From: Pseudomonadota bacterium
Lineage (GTDB): Bacteria > Pseudomonadota > Alphaproteobacteria > Micavibrionales > UBA2020
Assembly: GCA_021849295.1 (NCBI GenBank)
Contig: JAJZTA010000001.1
Location: forward strand, 124,001-188,000
DNA length: 64,000 nucleotides
Reading direction: 5' to 3'
Part shown: positions 19,662 to 27,844 of the stretch, in pieces
Layout of the letters: each line of letters opens with the position of its first letter
Position numbering within the stretch: the first letter of the stretch is position 1
Translations under genes and position numbers: made by a program
The notes under the pieces: generated by a model
Database searches by the model: none
Told to the model about the DNA's origin: nothing
The model's input: only the letters and a program-made list of their open reading frames with translations

Positions 19662-19860
19662 GCTTCCCTCCCCGCGTTCTGTTTCAAATCATGTTTGTGA
19701 AATGTATTCGTAATTTAAAAAAACAAAACGCCTGTTTGACGGGCATCAAGGAAAAAAACCAGGCATTTTTCCAATATCGCCACCTGACGAATTTCGGGAA
19801 GAATACCATGCCCAGTCACAAAAACCCAAACATCAACTTAACTGAAAAGGAGTACTTTCA

Positions 19861-20412
19861 ATGGAACAAAGACTGACCATTCATCGCGACAGGAGCCACC
19901 TGCCCTCATTATCGTCCTTCTGGAACTTCCCGCGCATCTCATCCTCGTTCTGGAGCCCCTTAAGGTTCGGCGCCCATACCTGGAACGAAAACGTCGAAGA
20001 CTTGTTTGACAACATGCGCTGGGGCGTCAACCGCGCATTCGACGAACTGTCGGAAAGCCTTCCCGTGGCCGGCGTGCAGCCGCAGCCGGAAGTGCACGAA
20101 GACCAGAAATCCCTGCGCATCAACATGGACCTTCCGGGATTGACAGAGGAAGACATCGATATTTCCGCGAAAAACAATGTGCTGACAATCTCGGCCGACA
20201 AACACGAAAAAAGGAATGGCTCGGAAAGTCATTATTCCTTCAGCTATTCCACCTCCTTGCCGGAAAGCGCCGATATCGACGCGGCAGATGTCGGCTTTGA
20301 CAACCAAAGACTGCGCATCGACATTCCCAAAAAGAACGGCGGCAGAAAGCTGGCGATCAATGTGGAAAACAACAGGGAAAAGAAAGCGGAGGCCAGAAGG
20401 GAAAAGGCCTGA
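19861..20412 (+). CDS. Hsp20-family small heat-shock protein
   Basis: The 183-residue chaperone has an alpha-crystallin domain at about residues 75-170: QPEVHEDQKSLRINMDLPGL, DIDISAKNNVLTISADK, and the closing RLRIDIPKK, a variant of the usual GVLxIxxPK. The N-terminal arm is Trp/Phe/Ser-rich, as expected for substrate binding. An AAGGAG site lies nine bases before the ATG. It is a class A-like sHSP, different from the IbpA-type gene at 9133, and ends in a strong terminator. Confidence 0.92.
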   Translation: MEQRLTIHRDRSHLPSLSSFWNFPRISSSFWSPLRFGAHTWNENVEDLFDNMRWGVNRAFDELSESLPVAGVQPQPEVHEDQKSLRINMDLPGLTEEDIDISAKNNVLTISADKHEKRNGSESHYSFSYSTSLPESADIDAADVGFDNQRLRIDIPKKNGGRKLAINVENNREKKAEARREKA

Positions 20413-20455
20413 CAAACGACGCAATATCCAGACAGATCAGGAAAAATGACGAAGG

Positions 20456-20501
20456 GAGACATCCCTGTGTGTGAAAGCCGCAGGGATGTCTCTCGTCTTT
20501 T
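20456..20501 (+). terminator. Terminator of hsp20
   Basis: A perfect 12-bp stem (GAGACATCCCTG with CAGGGATGTCTC) with a 13-base loop is followed by a T-rich tail (TCGTCTTTT). Confidence 0.85.
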
Positions 20502-20550
20502 GCCGAAACCATTAACTCAAATCCCCAAAGACGTTACCGGAGCATGACCC

Positions 20551-20940
20551 GTGACTTTTAAAAAGCATTTTTTCGCTTTCATTTTCCTGATCATGACGGC
20601 AGGCACGCTGACCTCCTGCGCCACCACGGCGAATTACGATGCACAACTGGATTACTGGATAGGAAAAAGCGAAAGGCAGCTTGTCATGAGATGGGGCATC
20701 CCCGACAAACAATTCCGGCTCGACGCGGATACGGTGATGATCTCCTACGTCAAAAGCGATATCGTCAGTTACCCCGGCACTTTTTCAGGCTGCGTGGGAA
20801 GGTACGCCGGTCCGGCAGGGTTTGCGGGCTGCAGCGGAATCCCGCCTTCTATCGCGTCCTATTATTGCGAAACGACATTTATCATCGTCAAAGGGCGCGT
20901 CGCCAGATGGGGCCACAAAGGCAATGATTGCAGAGCTTAA
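20551..20940 (+). CDS. small lipoprotein
   Basis: The 129-residue product has a lipoprotein signal peptide with lipobox L-T-S-C (Cys23). The mature part begins with the LDYWIGKSERQLVMRWGIPD pattern, reminiscent of SmpA/BamE-type and related small outer-membrane lipoproteins, and has five further cysteines. The start codon is GTG, preceded by CCGGAG at eight bases; the nearby ATG at 20543 is out of frame. The function is unknown. It is flanked by the hsp20 terminator and the convergent kdpE. Confidence 0.75.
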   Translation: MTFKKHFFAFIFLIMTAGTLTSCATTANYDAQLDYWIGKSERQLVMRWGIPDKQFRLDADTVMISYVKSDIVSYPGTFSGCVGRYAGPAGFAGCSGIPPSIASYYCETTFIIVKGRVARWGHKGNDCRA

Positions 20941-21014
20941 TTGCGCTGGCGATGTGTCAAGAGAAAGGTATATTTTACCCGTTCGCTGCACATAACCAGA
21001 TTTTTTCGATAACC

Positions 21015-21710
21015 CTATACCTTCAGCTTATACCCCACGCCCGGTTCGGTGATGATGAAACGCGGATGCAAGGGATCGTCGCCGAGCTTCTGGCGCAGGT
21101 GCTGGGTGTAGATGCGCAGATAGTGATTGTTCTCCGCCGAGCTTTTCCCCCAGACGTCCTGCAAAAGTTGCTTATGTGTGACGATCTTTCCCGCGTGCTT
21201 CACCAGCAGCGCCAGCAGGCGGAACTCCGTCGGCGTCAGGCGGACTTCGCCGCCGTCAACCTTGACAATGCGGTTCTGCGCGTCAAATGACAGCCCGTTC
21301 GCCTCGAATACGGCTGACGCTTGTGACACCGACTGCTGCGCGCGCCGGAGCGCGGCCTTCAGGCGCGCCAGCAACTCGCCGGTGCTGAACGGCTTGGTCA
21401 GGTAATCGTCCGCGCCCAGCTCCAGCGCCGCGATTTTGTCTTTCTCCTGCCCGCGGGCGGAGAGGACGATAACCGGAATGTTGCTCCACCCGCGCAGGCT
21501 CTTGATGATGTCGAGGCCGTCCATGTCCGGCAGGCCGAGATCGAGGATCAGGATTTCCGGCACGCGGGACTGGAGATGCGCGAGGCCCTCGCGTCCGGTC
21601 AGCGCGAAGGCGGGGCTGAACCCGTTGGAGGCCAGCGCGGCGGAGAGGAACTTGCGGATTTCCGGCTCGTCCTCGATCACCAGCACCGGTATTTTCTGCG
21701 TTTCAGACAT
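21015..21710 (-). CDS. kdpE: KdpE-type response regulator
   Basis: The 231-residue protein has a receiver domain (acidic pair near residue 12, phospho-acceptor Asp in ILDLGLPDMDGL at about residue 57, Lys in YLTKPF) and an OmpR-type winged-helix domain (VRLTPTEFRLLALLVKHAGK to EPGVGYKLKV). Sequence and pairing match KdpE, the regulator of potassium transport. Its start overlaps the sensor gene stop by eight bases. The usual target kdpFABC is not in the window; kup is. Confidence 0.9.
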   Translation of the reverse strand: MSETQKIPVLVIEDEPEIRKFLSAALASNGFSPAFALTGREGLAHLQSRVPEILILDLGLPDMDGLDIIKSLRGWSNIPVIVLSARGQEKDKIAALELGADDYLTKPFSTGELLARLKAALRRAQQSVSQASAVFEANGLSFDAQNRIVKVDGGEVRLTPTEFRLLALLVKHAGKIVTHKQLLQDVWGKSSAENNHYLRIYTQHLRQKLGDDPLHPRFIITEPGVGYKLKV

Positions 21711-22752
21711 GCGACGTCCCTTCGGAGACGCTTACCGCAAGCGGCAGGGTGAAGCTGAAGCGCGCGCCGCCTTCGGCCCTGTTTTCCACCCAGATGTGCG
21801 ACTGATGCGCCTTGATGATGCCTTCGCATATCGCCAGCCCCAGCCCGCTGCCGCTCTTGTCGTTCGCGCGGCGGGTGAACTTCTCGAATATCCTTTTTTC
21901 ATCGCCCGGCGGGATGCCGGGTCCTCCGTCCTCGACGCTAACGATGATTTCATCGCCGCTCCGTCGCGCCCCGAGCGCGATAACGGAATTTTGCGGAGCA
22001 TACTTGGTCGCGTTTTCGAGCAGGTTGACAAGCACCTGCTCGATCAGCAAGCCGTCGACATAGGCAAGCGGCAAACCTTTCTCAACGTGCATTTCCAGCC
22101 TGTGTCGGCCTGATGGAACCCGCGACAGGGCCGCGCCGATTAGCTCGTCGATATAATAGGGCTGGCGGTTGAGCGTGATCGCTCCGGACTCGATATGCGT
22201 AATGTCCAGCAGGTTGGAGACAATGCGGCTGAGGCGCTCGGCCTCCTGATGGATGGATTTGGCGAGCTCTTTGACTGTCTCCTCGGGCATGCCGTCCTGC
22301 ATCAGGCTGCTGGACGCCCCCGTGATTGAAGCGAGCGGCGTACGCAGATCATGCGACACGGAACTGAGTAAAAGGTTCTTGATGCGCTCGTTCTCGGCAG
22401 CGCCTGTAGACTCCAGCGTCAGCTGCTCCTGACGCCGGAGGTTGATGGCCTGCCCCGAAATGACCATGCTGGTGATCAGCATGACAAGCAGCGTCAGCCA
22501 CGAAGAGCGGTTGTACATCTCGAATGTATAAAGCGGCTCGACGAAGAAAAAGTTATAGCTGGCGCAGCTGAGGATCGAAAACAGCACCGACGGTCCGCGC
22601 CCGAAGCGCACCGCCACGAAAACGGAAACCGCGAGATAAATCATCACGACGTCCGTAGGGCTAAGGACAACGCTCAGCGCCTTGGCGAGCAGCGTCGCCA
22701 AAACAGTCACAACAATGCTGCCGAGATAACGGCTCAACACAGCTTTTTCCAT
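21703..22752 (-). CDS. short KdpD-like sensor histidine kinase lacking the N-terminal KdpD and USP domains
   Basis: The 349-residue kinase has the KdpD-type four-helix membrane domain (about residues 8-105), a HisKA domain with the phospho-acceptor in SSVSHDLRTPLASI, and a HATPase domain (NLLENATKYAP, VEDGGPGIPP, GSGLGLAI). Full KdpD is about 900 residues and carries an N-terminal KdpD domain with a Walker site plus a USP domain; both are absent. The start at ATG 22752 is chosen; an in-frame TTG at 22803 would add 17 residues. The upstream space before kup is too short for a lost domain. Confidence 0.87.
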   Translation of the reverse strand: MEKAVLSRYLGSIVVTVLATLLAKALSVVLSPTDVVMIYLAVSVFVAVRFGRGPSVLFSILSCASYNFFFVEPLYTFEMYNRSSWLTLLVMLITSMVISGQAINLRRQEQLTLESTGAAENERIKNLLLSSVSHDLRTPLASITGASSSLMQDGMPEETVKELAKSIHQEAERLSRIVSNLLDITHIESGAITLNRQPYYIDELIGAALSRVPSGRHRLEMHVEKGLPLAYVDGLLIEQVLVNLLENATKYAPQNSVIALGARRSGDEIIVSVEDGGPGIPPGDEKRIFEKFTRRANDKSGSGLGLAICEGIIKAHQSHIWVENRAEGGARFSFTLPLAVSVSEGTSHV

Positions 22753-22856
22753 ACCCGTACTTTCTACACCGAAATGCCCTTGAAATAACTTGATTTCATG
22801 CAATTGCCTCTTTTTTTTACACCTTTTTTACGGCAGAGCGGCCTATATAATCAGAC

Positions 22857-24779
22857 ATGCAAAGCCTTTCATACAAAGTAAACCAGAAACTGGCCGACGA
22901 TCGCGGCTCCGCCCACGGCAAGAGTACATTTTCCGTACTATTACTGGGCGCGCTCGGCGTCGTTTACGGTGATATCGGCACCAGCCCGCTTTATACGTTG
23001 CAGCAGTCATTTTCCCAAACCGGTCTGCCGGCCACGACGGAAAACCTGTTTCCCCTGCTTTCGATGATCTTCTGGCTGCTGGTGATCGTCGTTTCCGTCA
23101 AATACGTCCTTTTTATCCTGCGCGCCGACAACAAGGGCGAAGGCGGCAATCTCGCCCTGCTGGCCCTTGTCCTGCGCCTGACCCGCCCGCGCCCGCGTCT
23201 CTATGCCCTGATGGGACTTGCGGGCATCCTCGGCGGCAGCCTCTTTTATGCGGATGCCGCCATCACACCCGCCATCTCCGTCCTCTCTGCCGTCGAGGGC
23301 CTGCACGTCATCGCCCCGCCGCTCGAACATCTGGTCGTGCCCGTGACGCTGGTCATCCTTGTCATTCTCTTTTCAATACAAAAGCACGGCACGGGAAAGA
23401 TGGGCGCATTGTTCGGCCCCGTCATGCTGCTCTGGTTCGGCACGCTCGGCGCCTTCGGCGTCATGGGCATCCTCGGCGCGCCGCAGGTGCTCGAGGCGAT
23501 CAACCCGATCTACGCGCTGCACTTCATCGCCAGTCGTCCGCTGGTGTCCTTCATGGCGATCGGCGCAACCATGCTCGCCGTCACCGGCGCGGAGGCTCTT
23601 TATGCCGATATGGGGCATTTCGGCGCGACGCCGATCCGCATGGCTTGGTTCTTCATCGTCTGGCCCTGCCTTGTGCTGAACTATTTCGGTCAGGGTGCCT
23701 TGCTGCTGGTCAACCCCGCCGCGCTCGTCAACCCGTTCTACCTGCTGGCACCAAAAATGTTCCACGTGCCGCTGCTGCTGCTCGCCACGGCAGCAACCAT
23801 CATCGCCTCGCAGGCCGTCATTTCCGGCACCTACTCGATCACGCGGCAGGCCATGCAGCTCGGCTATCTGCCACGCATGCGCATCCTGCACACCTCGGAA
23901 AAGGAACTGGGGCAAATTTACATGCCCTTCGTCAACTGGGCGCTGCTGTCGCTGACGGTCTTCATCGTTTTTATGTTCCCCAGCTCGGACAGTCTTGCCT
24001 CCGCTTATGGTCTTGCCGTCACCGGCGCCATGCTGATCACCAGCCTCATGGTCATGGTGGTCATGCGCCTGAAATGGCGCTGGCAGTGGAAATGGATAAT
24101 GGCCACGGCTGGCATTTTCAGCGCCATCGATGCGGTGCTGTTCTCAGCGACAACGACGAAATTCATGTCGGGTGGCGCAATGCCCGTTGCCGTCGCCCTC
24201 ATGATCTTTACCGCTCTGACCACATGGAAGAAAGGACAGGCCGCGCTTGACGACAGAATTTCCAGCCAGTCTGTCTCCATCGACAAGTTTATCAAAGAAG
24301 TGCGCAACAATCCTTGCGTCCGCGTGCCGGGAACGGCGATTTACATGACGCCGCATCATAATATGATCCCCAGCGCGCTGATGCTGAACATGCGCCACAA
24401 CAAGATGCTGCACGAGCGGATGGTTTTCCTGACCGTCATTTTCGAGGAAATTCCGCATGTGGAAGCCGAAAACCGCATCCACATCTACACGCTGGGCGAC
24501 GACTTCTACAAGATGGACGTCCATTACGGCTTCAACGACGAGCCGGACATATCGGAAGTCCTGCACTATTGCCTGCAACGCGGCATGGATTTCGACAGCA
24601 TGGCGAGCGCGTCCTTTTACTTCGGCAAGGAAGTCATTTTGCCGGTCGCGGGCGGCGCGATGCCGTTCTGGCGCGACCTGCTGTTTTCCATTATGAAGCG
24701 GAACGCCTCCGGTGCCGCCGCGTACTACAAAATCCCCGCAGATCGTGTGATCGAAGTCGGCGGCATGTATGAACTGTAA
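22857..24779 (+). CDS. kup: potassium uptake protein Kup
   Basis: The 640-residue K+:H+ symporter shows the family signature LGALGVVYGDIGTSPLYTL near residue 31, about twelve membrane helices to residue 450, and a cytosolic C-terminal domain. Length matches the family. It is divergent from the kdpDE-like pair with a gap of about 100 bases, so that pair may control it. A TATAAT at 22846-22851 lies only five bases before the ATG, raising the possibility of a leaderless message or a promoter used for another start. Confidence 0.95.
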   Translation: MQSLSYKVNQKLADDRGSAHGKSTFSVLLLGALGVVYGDIGTSPLYTLQQSFSQTGLPATTENLFPLLSMIFWLLVIVVSVKYVLFILRADNKGEGGNLALLALVLRLTRPRPRLYALMGLAGILGGSLFYADAAITPAISVLSAVEGLHVIAPPLEHLVVPVTLVILVILFSIQKHGTGKMGALFGPVMLLWFGTLGAFGVMGILGAPQVLEAINPIYALHFIASRPLVSFMAIGATMLAVTGAEALYADMGHFGATPIRMAWFFIVWPCLVLNYFGQGALLLVNPAALVNPFYLLAPKMFHVPLLLLATAATIIASQAVISGTYSITRQAMQLGYLPRMRILHTSEKELGQIYMPFVNWALLSLTVFIVFMFPSSDSLASAYGLAVTGAMLITSLMVMVVMRLKWRWQWKWIMATAGIFSAIDAVLFSATTTKFMSGGAMPVAVALMIFTALTTWKKGQAALDDRISSQSVSIDKFIKEVRNNPCVRVPGTAIYMTPHHNMIPSALMLNMRHNKMLHERMVFLTVIFEEIPHVEAENRIHIYTLGDDFYKMDVHYGFNDEPDISEVLHYCLQRGMDFDSMASASFYFGKEVILPVAGGAMPFWRDLLFSIMKRNASGAAAYYKIPADRVIEVGGMYEL

Positions 24780-24795
24780 CCAACTGGACCACCAC

Positions 24796-24820
24796 TTCCG
24801 ATAAATGGGCGTTATCGGAA
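24796..24820 (+). terminator. Hairpin after kup, possible terminator
   Basis: A perfect 9-bp stem (TTCCGATAA with TTATCGGAA) with a 7-base loop begins 16 bases after the kup stop. The tail is only weakly T-rich, so termination is uncertain. Confidence 0.45.
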
Positions 24821-24842
24821 AGTTTAATAATAGAGCAGGATA

Positions 24843-24905
24843 TGGCGGAGGGGTGGGATTCGAACTCACGGCGAACTTGCGCCCACGCTCGTTTTCAAGG
24901 CTGGC
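24843..24905 (-). pseudogene. tRNA-Ser 3'-half fragment (integration scar)
   Basis: On the minus strand this matches the 3' half (CCA end to anticodon region) of tRNA-Ser(UGA) at 25860-25949 with a few substitutions and one missing base, and stops matching beyond the anticodon arm. A displaced 3' fragment next to an intact tRNA is the usual trace of a tRNA-targeted integration. Confidence 0.8.
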
Positions 24906-25038
24906 ATGGGTTTCATATATAATTGATTTATAATGATGTTTTTTAGTGATCAGCAAAAGTGTGTAAGAGTTCAAGGAATTTTACAGGCTAAAAGTTTCTC
25001 CGTATAATTGTTCTTATAAGCCATTTCGGGAGGCATCC

Positions 25039-25347
25039 ATGACGGAAGATTCAAAGAACAAAGACCTGCCGCCGGGCGTCAGGATCATCACGGATCCCGA
25101 CGAGAAGCGCGAGTTCTGGCGTCAACATTACGAGCAAGTGCGCGAAGAATGGCGCGCTGCGGGAAAACTGACGCCGGCGCGTGGAGAATATATCAGGAAC
25201 ATGCTCAAGGATCTTGACAGCGACACCGAACCACACCCGGGCGGACTGGCCGGTTTGCTGCGCGAGATGGCTGAAAAGAACCCCGGCGACTTGACGGACG
25301 AGGAAACGGAAGCGCTGGTGCTTGAAATTATGCAGGATGACGATTGA
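25039..25347 (+). CDS. putative antitoxin of a PIN-domain toxin-antitoxin pair
   Basis: The 102-residue acidic protein is not assigned to a known antitoxin family. It is hydrophilic with an N-terminal charged helix (EKREFWRQHYEQVREEWRAAG) and an acidic tail (DLTDEETEALVLEIMQDDD). Its TGA shares a base with the ATG of the PIN gene (TGATG). Position, size and charge make it the antitoxin. A CGGGAGG ribosome site precedes the ATG. Confidence 0.65.
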   Translation: MTEDSKNKDLPPGVRIITDPDEKREFWRQHYEQVREEWRAAGKLTPARGEYIRNMLKDLDSDTEPHPGGLAGLLREMAEKNPGDLTDEETEALVLEIMQDDD

Positions 25348-25859
25348 TGGTCTCCTCCCCCGCACGGATTGTGGTCATAGACACGAATGTCTTTCTGTCG
25401 ACGCTCATCACACCGAAGGGCGAGACCAGCAGGATCTTGCAAAAGATTTGCATTGAAAACGATTTTCTTTTCAGCCATGCAACACAAGCGGAGCTTGACT
25501 CGAAAGTTTCCAGCGAAAAGATTTTACAAAGGCGCAGTTGGAGGGAAATTAAACTGTTCACAAAGGTGCTGCGTGCCGAAGGCCGCGTTGTCTCGACGGA
25601 TCCGGGCATCTTTCGTAGCCGTGACACTGATGACGACAAGTTCCTCGACCTTGCCGTCACAGGCAAGGCAGACTTGATCATTTCAGGTGATCCGGATCTC
25701 GGGCAGTTGAAGAACCAGCAGGGCATCGGTCATATCATCCCCATTATCGGGGTAAGAGATTACGCGCAACAGTTTCCGGACGGACGCGGTTACCGTCGCG
25801 TATCGCGGATCCCCGAAATACTGCAGGCCATGGCCTCCATCAATAAAAGGAAAAGTTAA
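25347..25859 (+). CDS. PIN-domain putative toxin ribonuclease
   Basis: The 170-residue protein matches the 'putative toxin-antitoxin PIN family' (COG1569-like): the N-terminal acidic residue in VVIDTNVFLSTL, a central acidic Glu, and the SRDTDDDKFLDLAVTGKADLIISGDPDL block supplying the remaining metal ligands. The ATG at 25347 is preferred to the in-frame TTG one codon before. The stop codon ends exactly one base before the CCA end of tRNA-Ser, so this gene abuts the attachment site. It probably cleaves RNA when freed from the upstream partner. Confidence 0.85.
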   Translation: MVSSPARIVVIDTNVFLSTLITPKGETSRILQKICIENDFLFSHATQAELDSKVSSEKILQRRSWREIKLFTKVLRAEGRVVSTDPGIFRSRDTDDDKFLDLAVTGKADLIISGDPDLGQLKNQQGIGHIIPIIGVRDYAQQFPDGRGYRRVSRIPEILQAMASINKRKS

Positions 25860-25949
25860 TGGCGGAAGGGGTGAGATTCGAACTCACGGTGAGCTTGCGC
25901 CCACGCTAGTTTTCAAGACTAGAGCCTTAAACCACTCGGCCACCCTTCC
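25860..25949 (-). tRNA. tRNA-Ser (anticodon UGA)
   Basis: The 90-base class II tRNA has acceptor GGAAGGG with CCCTTCC, discriminator G and an encoded CCA. The anticodon stem CTAGT/ACTAG closes a loop giving UGA. A long variable arm is present (GCGTGGGCGCAAGCTCACC region). Its 3' end faces the PIN gene and a broken copy of its 3' half lies about 1 kb away. Confidence 0.97.
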
Positions 25950-26012
25950 GTGACAAGTCTTTGAAATCCGTGACAATATGCCCCGTGCAGGAGATTAAGT
26001 CAATAGCCGCTG

Positions 26013-26306
26013 TTACTGCTCTACATAGAGCTTGTGCTCGGGCGGCCTCACCTCGACCGTCTGCGGGGTTCCCGGCGGCGCGGACTGGCGCTCCCAGCCG
26101 TGCCTGAGCATGCAGTCGTCGATGTTGCCGACGTAGTACCCTTGCTGCTGGCAGTCGGCGATCGCCTGATCGAGCGCCATTTGCGACGTTGCGGCGTCAA
26201 GATAAAGCGGCTGTGTGCCCGTCTGCTGCCAGTAGGCCGGCGCGCAGGCCGAGAGCGCGAGAACGCCAAGAACAATCGTGGAAAGAGCGGTCAATTTGCT
26301 TTTCAT
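26013..26306 (-). CDS. small lipoprotein
   Basis: The 97-residue product has a lipoprotein signal peptide with lipobox L-S-A-C at about residues 18-21. The mature part is short, with a conserved-looking Cys pair (DCQQQGYYVGNIDDCMLRHGW). No function is recognised. It is a single gene between tRNA-Ser and the divergent DUF3137 gene. Confidence 0.7.
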   Translation of the reverse strand: MKSKLTALSTIVLGVLALSACAPAYWQQTGTQPLYLDAATSQMALDQAIADCQQQGYYVGNIDDCMLRHGWERQSAPPGTPQTVEVRPPEHKLYVEQ

Positions 26307-26436
26307 AGTGGCACCCCGGGGCTAAAAACAAAAAAACAACAGTGTTATGATGCATAAAGACGCACGATAAACCATTCGTTCAGCTTATATCGGGCATACT
26401 TAAGGTTGGGTTAATTCGTTTCATCCGGGGGGAAAC

Positions 26437-27837
26437 ATGGGCGCTTTTGAAAACCGTGAGGATGCTTCCGCAGACACGTTGACGCAAGCGCCTCGGCGCT
26501 TTCTCACCACAAACAAAAAAATCGCTCTTAGCGCCGCCCTTCCCGTCGTGGCGATCCTCTATATGATCATGCCGCACGATAACCTGCAGGAAAGACTTGT
26601 CGCTCTGGTTTTTGCGATCGTTGTCGTGGGGATCCTTCTGTTGGCCGCCATGCTGCTCTTCTGGGTCATATCGCTGATATCGCCCTCCGCAAGCAGTGCA
26701 CGCCCGTCTGTAAACGGCGATGACAGCTTCAGAAGCATGCCGGCCGGCAACAGGTCCGCACCTGATCCATTGGCTTCCGCCCTCGGCGGCTTTATGGCGG
26801 GAACCTCCGTGGAGTCCGGCGAAAGCGGCGGAGATGCCGCGGCCTCTCCTCCAAACGCCCCCGGCATAAAAAGCGAAACCGAAGAGGCGTTTCTCGCGCG
26901 CATCAAGCCCCAGCTCGACGCGCTGGAGGAAGACCGCAAGAAAAAGTACGCGGCCTATATCAAGCGGCGCATCCCCGGCTTTGCCATGATCGGGCTCGGC
27001 GCGCTCATTACCGTTCCCGTCGACTACATGCTCCTCACCGCTCCGTCGAACACCCACCACTATTTCGGCGCCACGGGGGTGTTGATCGTCATGGTCTGGA
27101 CGTGGGTGACCCAGCCGCAGCGCGACTACGCGAACGACTATAAAACCGACATCATCCCGCGCATCGCCGCCCTGCTCGGACTGGAATACCGGCTCGACGG
27201 CGGCATCCCGCTCGCCGAGATGGAGCCTTCCAAAATCCTGCCGCGGCACGACGACTACAAAAGCAGGGATTATTTCGAGGGCATGTACAAAGGCGCGCGC
27301 GTGCGGTTTTGCAGCGTCGAGATCAACGTGCCGCCCAACATCGCCAATCTTGAAAACGACCAGACCTACCGCGGCATCGCCATCATGATCACGATGCCCA
27401 AGCCGAAGTTCTACGGCCACACGGTGCTGGCCAGCCACATGACCGGCGTCGGCAAATGGATCGACAAGCAAACCATCGGCCTGCAATACGCCCAAATGAA
27501 GGACCCCGAGTTCGAAAGGCGCTACAGCGTCTTCACCAACGATCAGGTCGAGGCGCGCTATCTCTTCGACCCGCTGATGATCGAGCGCGTCGAAAACCTG
27601 AAGAACGTCTATGCCGCGAAGGACATCGCTATGGCCTATTACAACGATCAGGTGCTGGCGCTGGTCCACTGCGAAACAGAGGGCTTGTTCGAGCCCCGGC
27701 CCATCGAGACGCCCGCGACCGACGTCACATCCGTCACGAAAATCCAGCAGGAGCTCGCGAAGACGCTGGCGCTGATCGACTATCTCGACGTTTACCAGCC
27801 GAAGCAGGAGGCCGCGCAGGGCGGCGCTTCCGCATAA
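26437..27837 (+). CDS. DUF3137-family membrane protein
   Basis: The 466-residue protein has two membrane helices near the N-terminus (about residues 28-75) and a further pair around 183-220. The C-terminal domain (about 245-440) resembles DUF3137, with a central Y-F-G-M-Y-K-G-A-like DYFEGMYKGARVRF and a FDPLMIERVENL segment. The family is of unknown role. The gene is convergent with the broken membrane-protein gene that ends seven bases away, which may form a functional pair. Confidence 0.7.
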   Translation: MGAFENREDASADTLTQAPRRFLTTNKKIALSAALPVVAILYMIMPHDNLQERLVALVFAIVVVGILLLAAMLLFWVISLISPSASSARPSVNGDDSFRSMPAGNRSAPDPLASALGGFMAGTSVESGESGGDAAASPPNAPGIKSETEEAFLARIKPQLDALEEDRKKKYAAYIKRRIPGFAMIGLGALITVPVDYMLLTAPSNTHHYFGATGVLIVMVWTWVTQPQRDYANDYKTDIIPRIAALLGLEYRLDGGIPLAEMEPSKILPRHDDYKSRDYFEGMYKGARVRFCSVEINVPPNIANLENDQTYRGIAIMITMPKPKFYGHTVLASHMTGVGKWIDKQTIGLQYAQMKDPEFERRYSVFTNDQVEARYLFDPLMIERVENLKNVYAAKDIAMAYYNDQVLALVHCETEGLFEPRPIETPATDVTSVTKIQQELAKTLALIDYLDVYQPKQEAAQGGASA

Positions 27838-27844
27838 GAGCTAA

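Noticed and set aside
24144-24974. 276-codon minus-strand frame over the kup 3' end and tRNA fragment
   Set aside because: Overlaps kup entirely in antisense and runs through the tRNA-Ser remnant.
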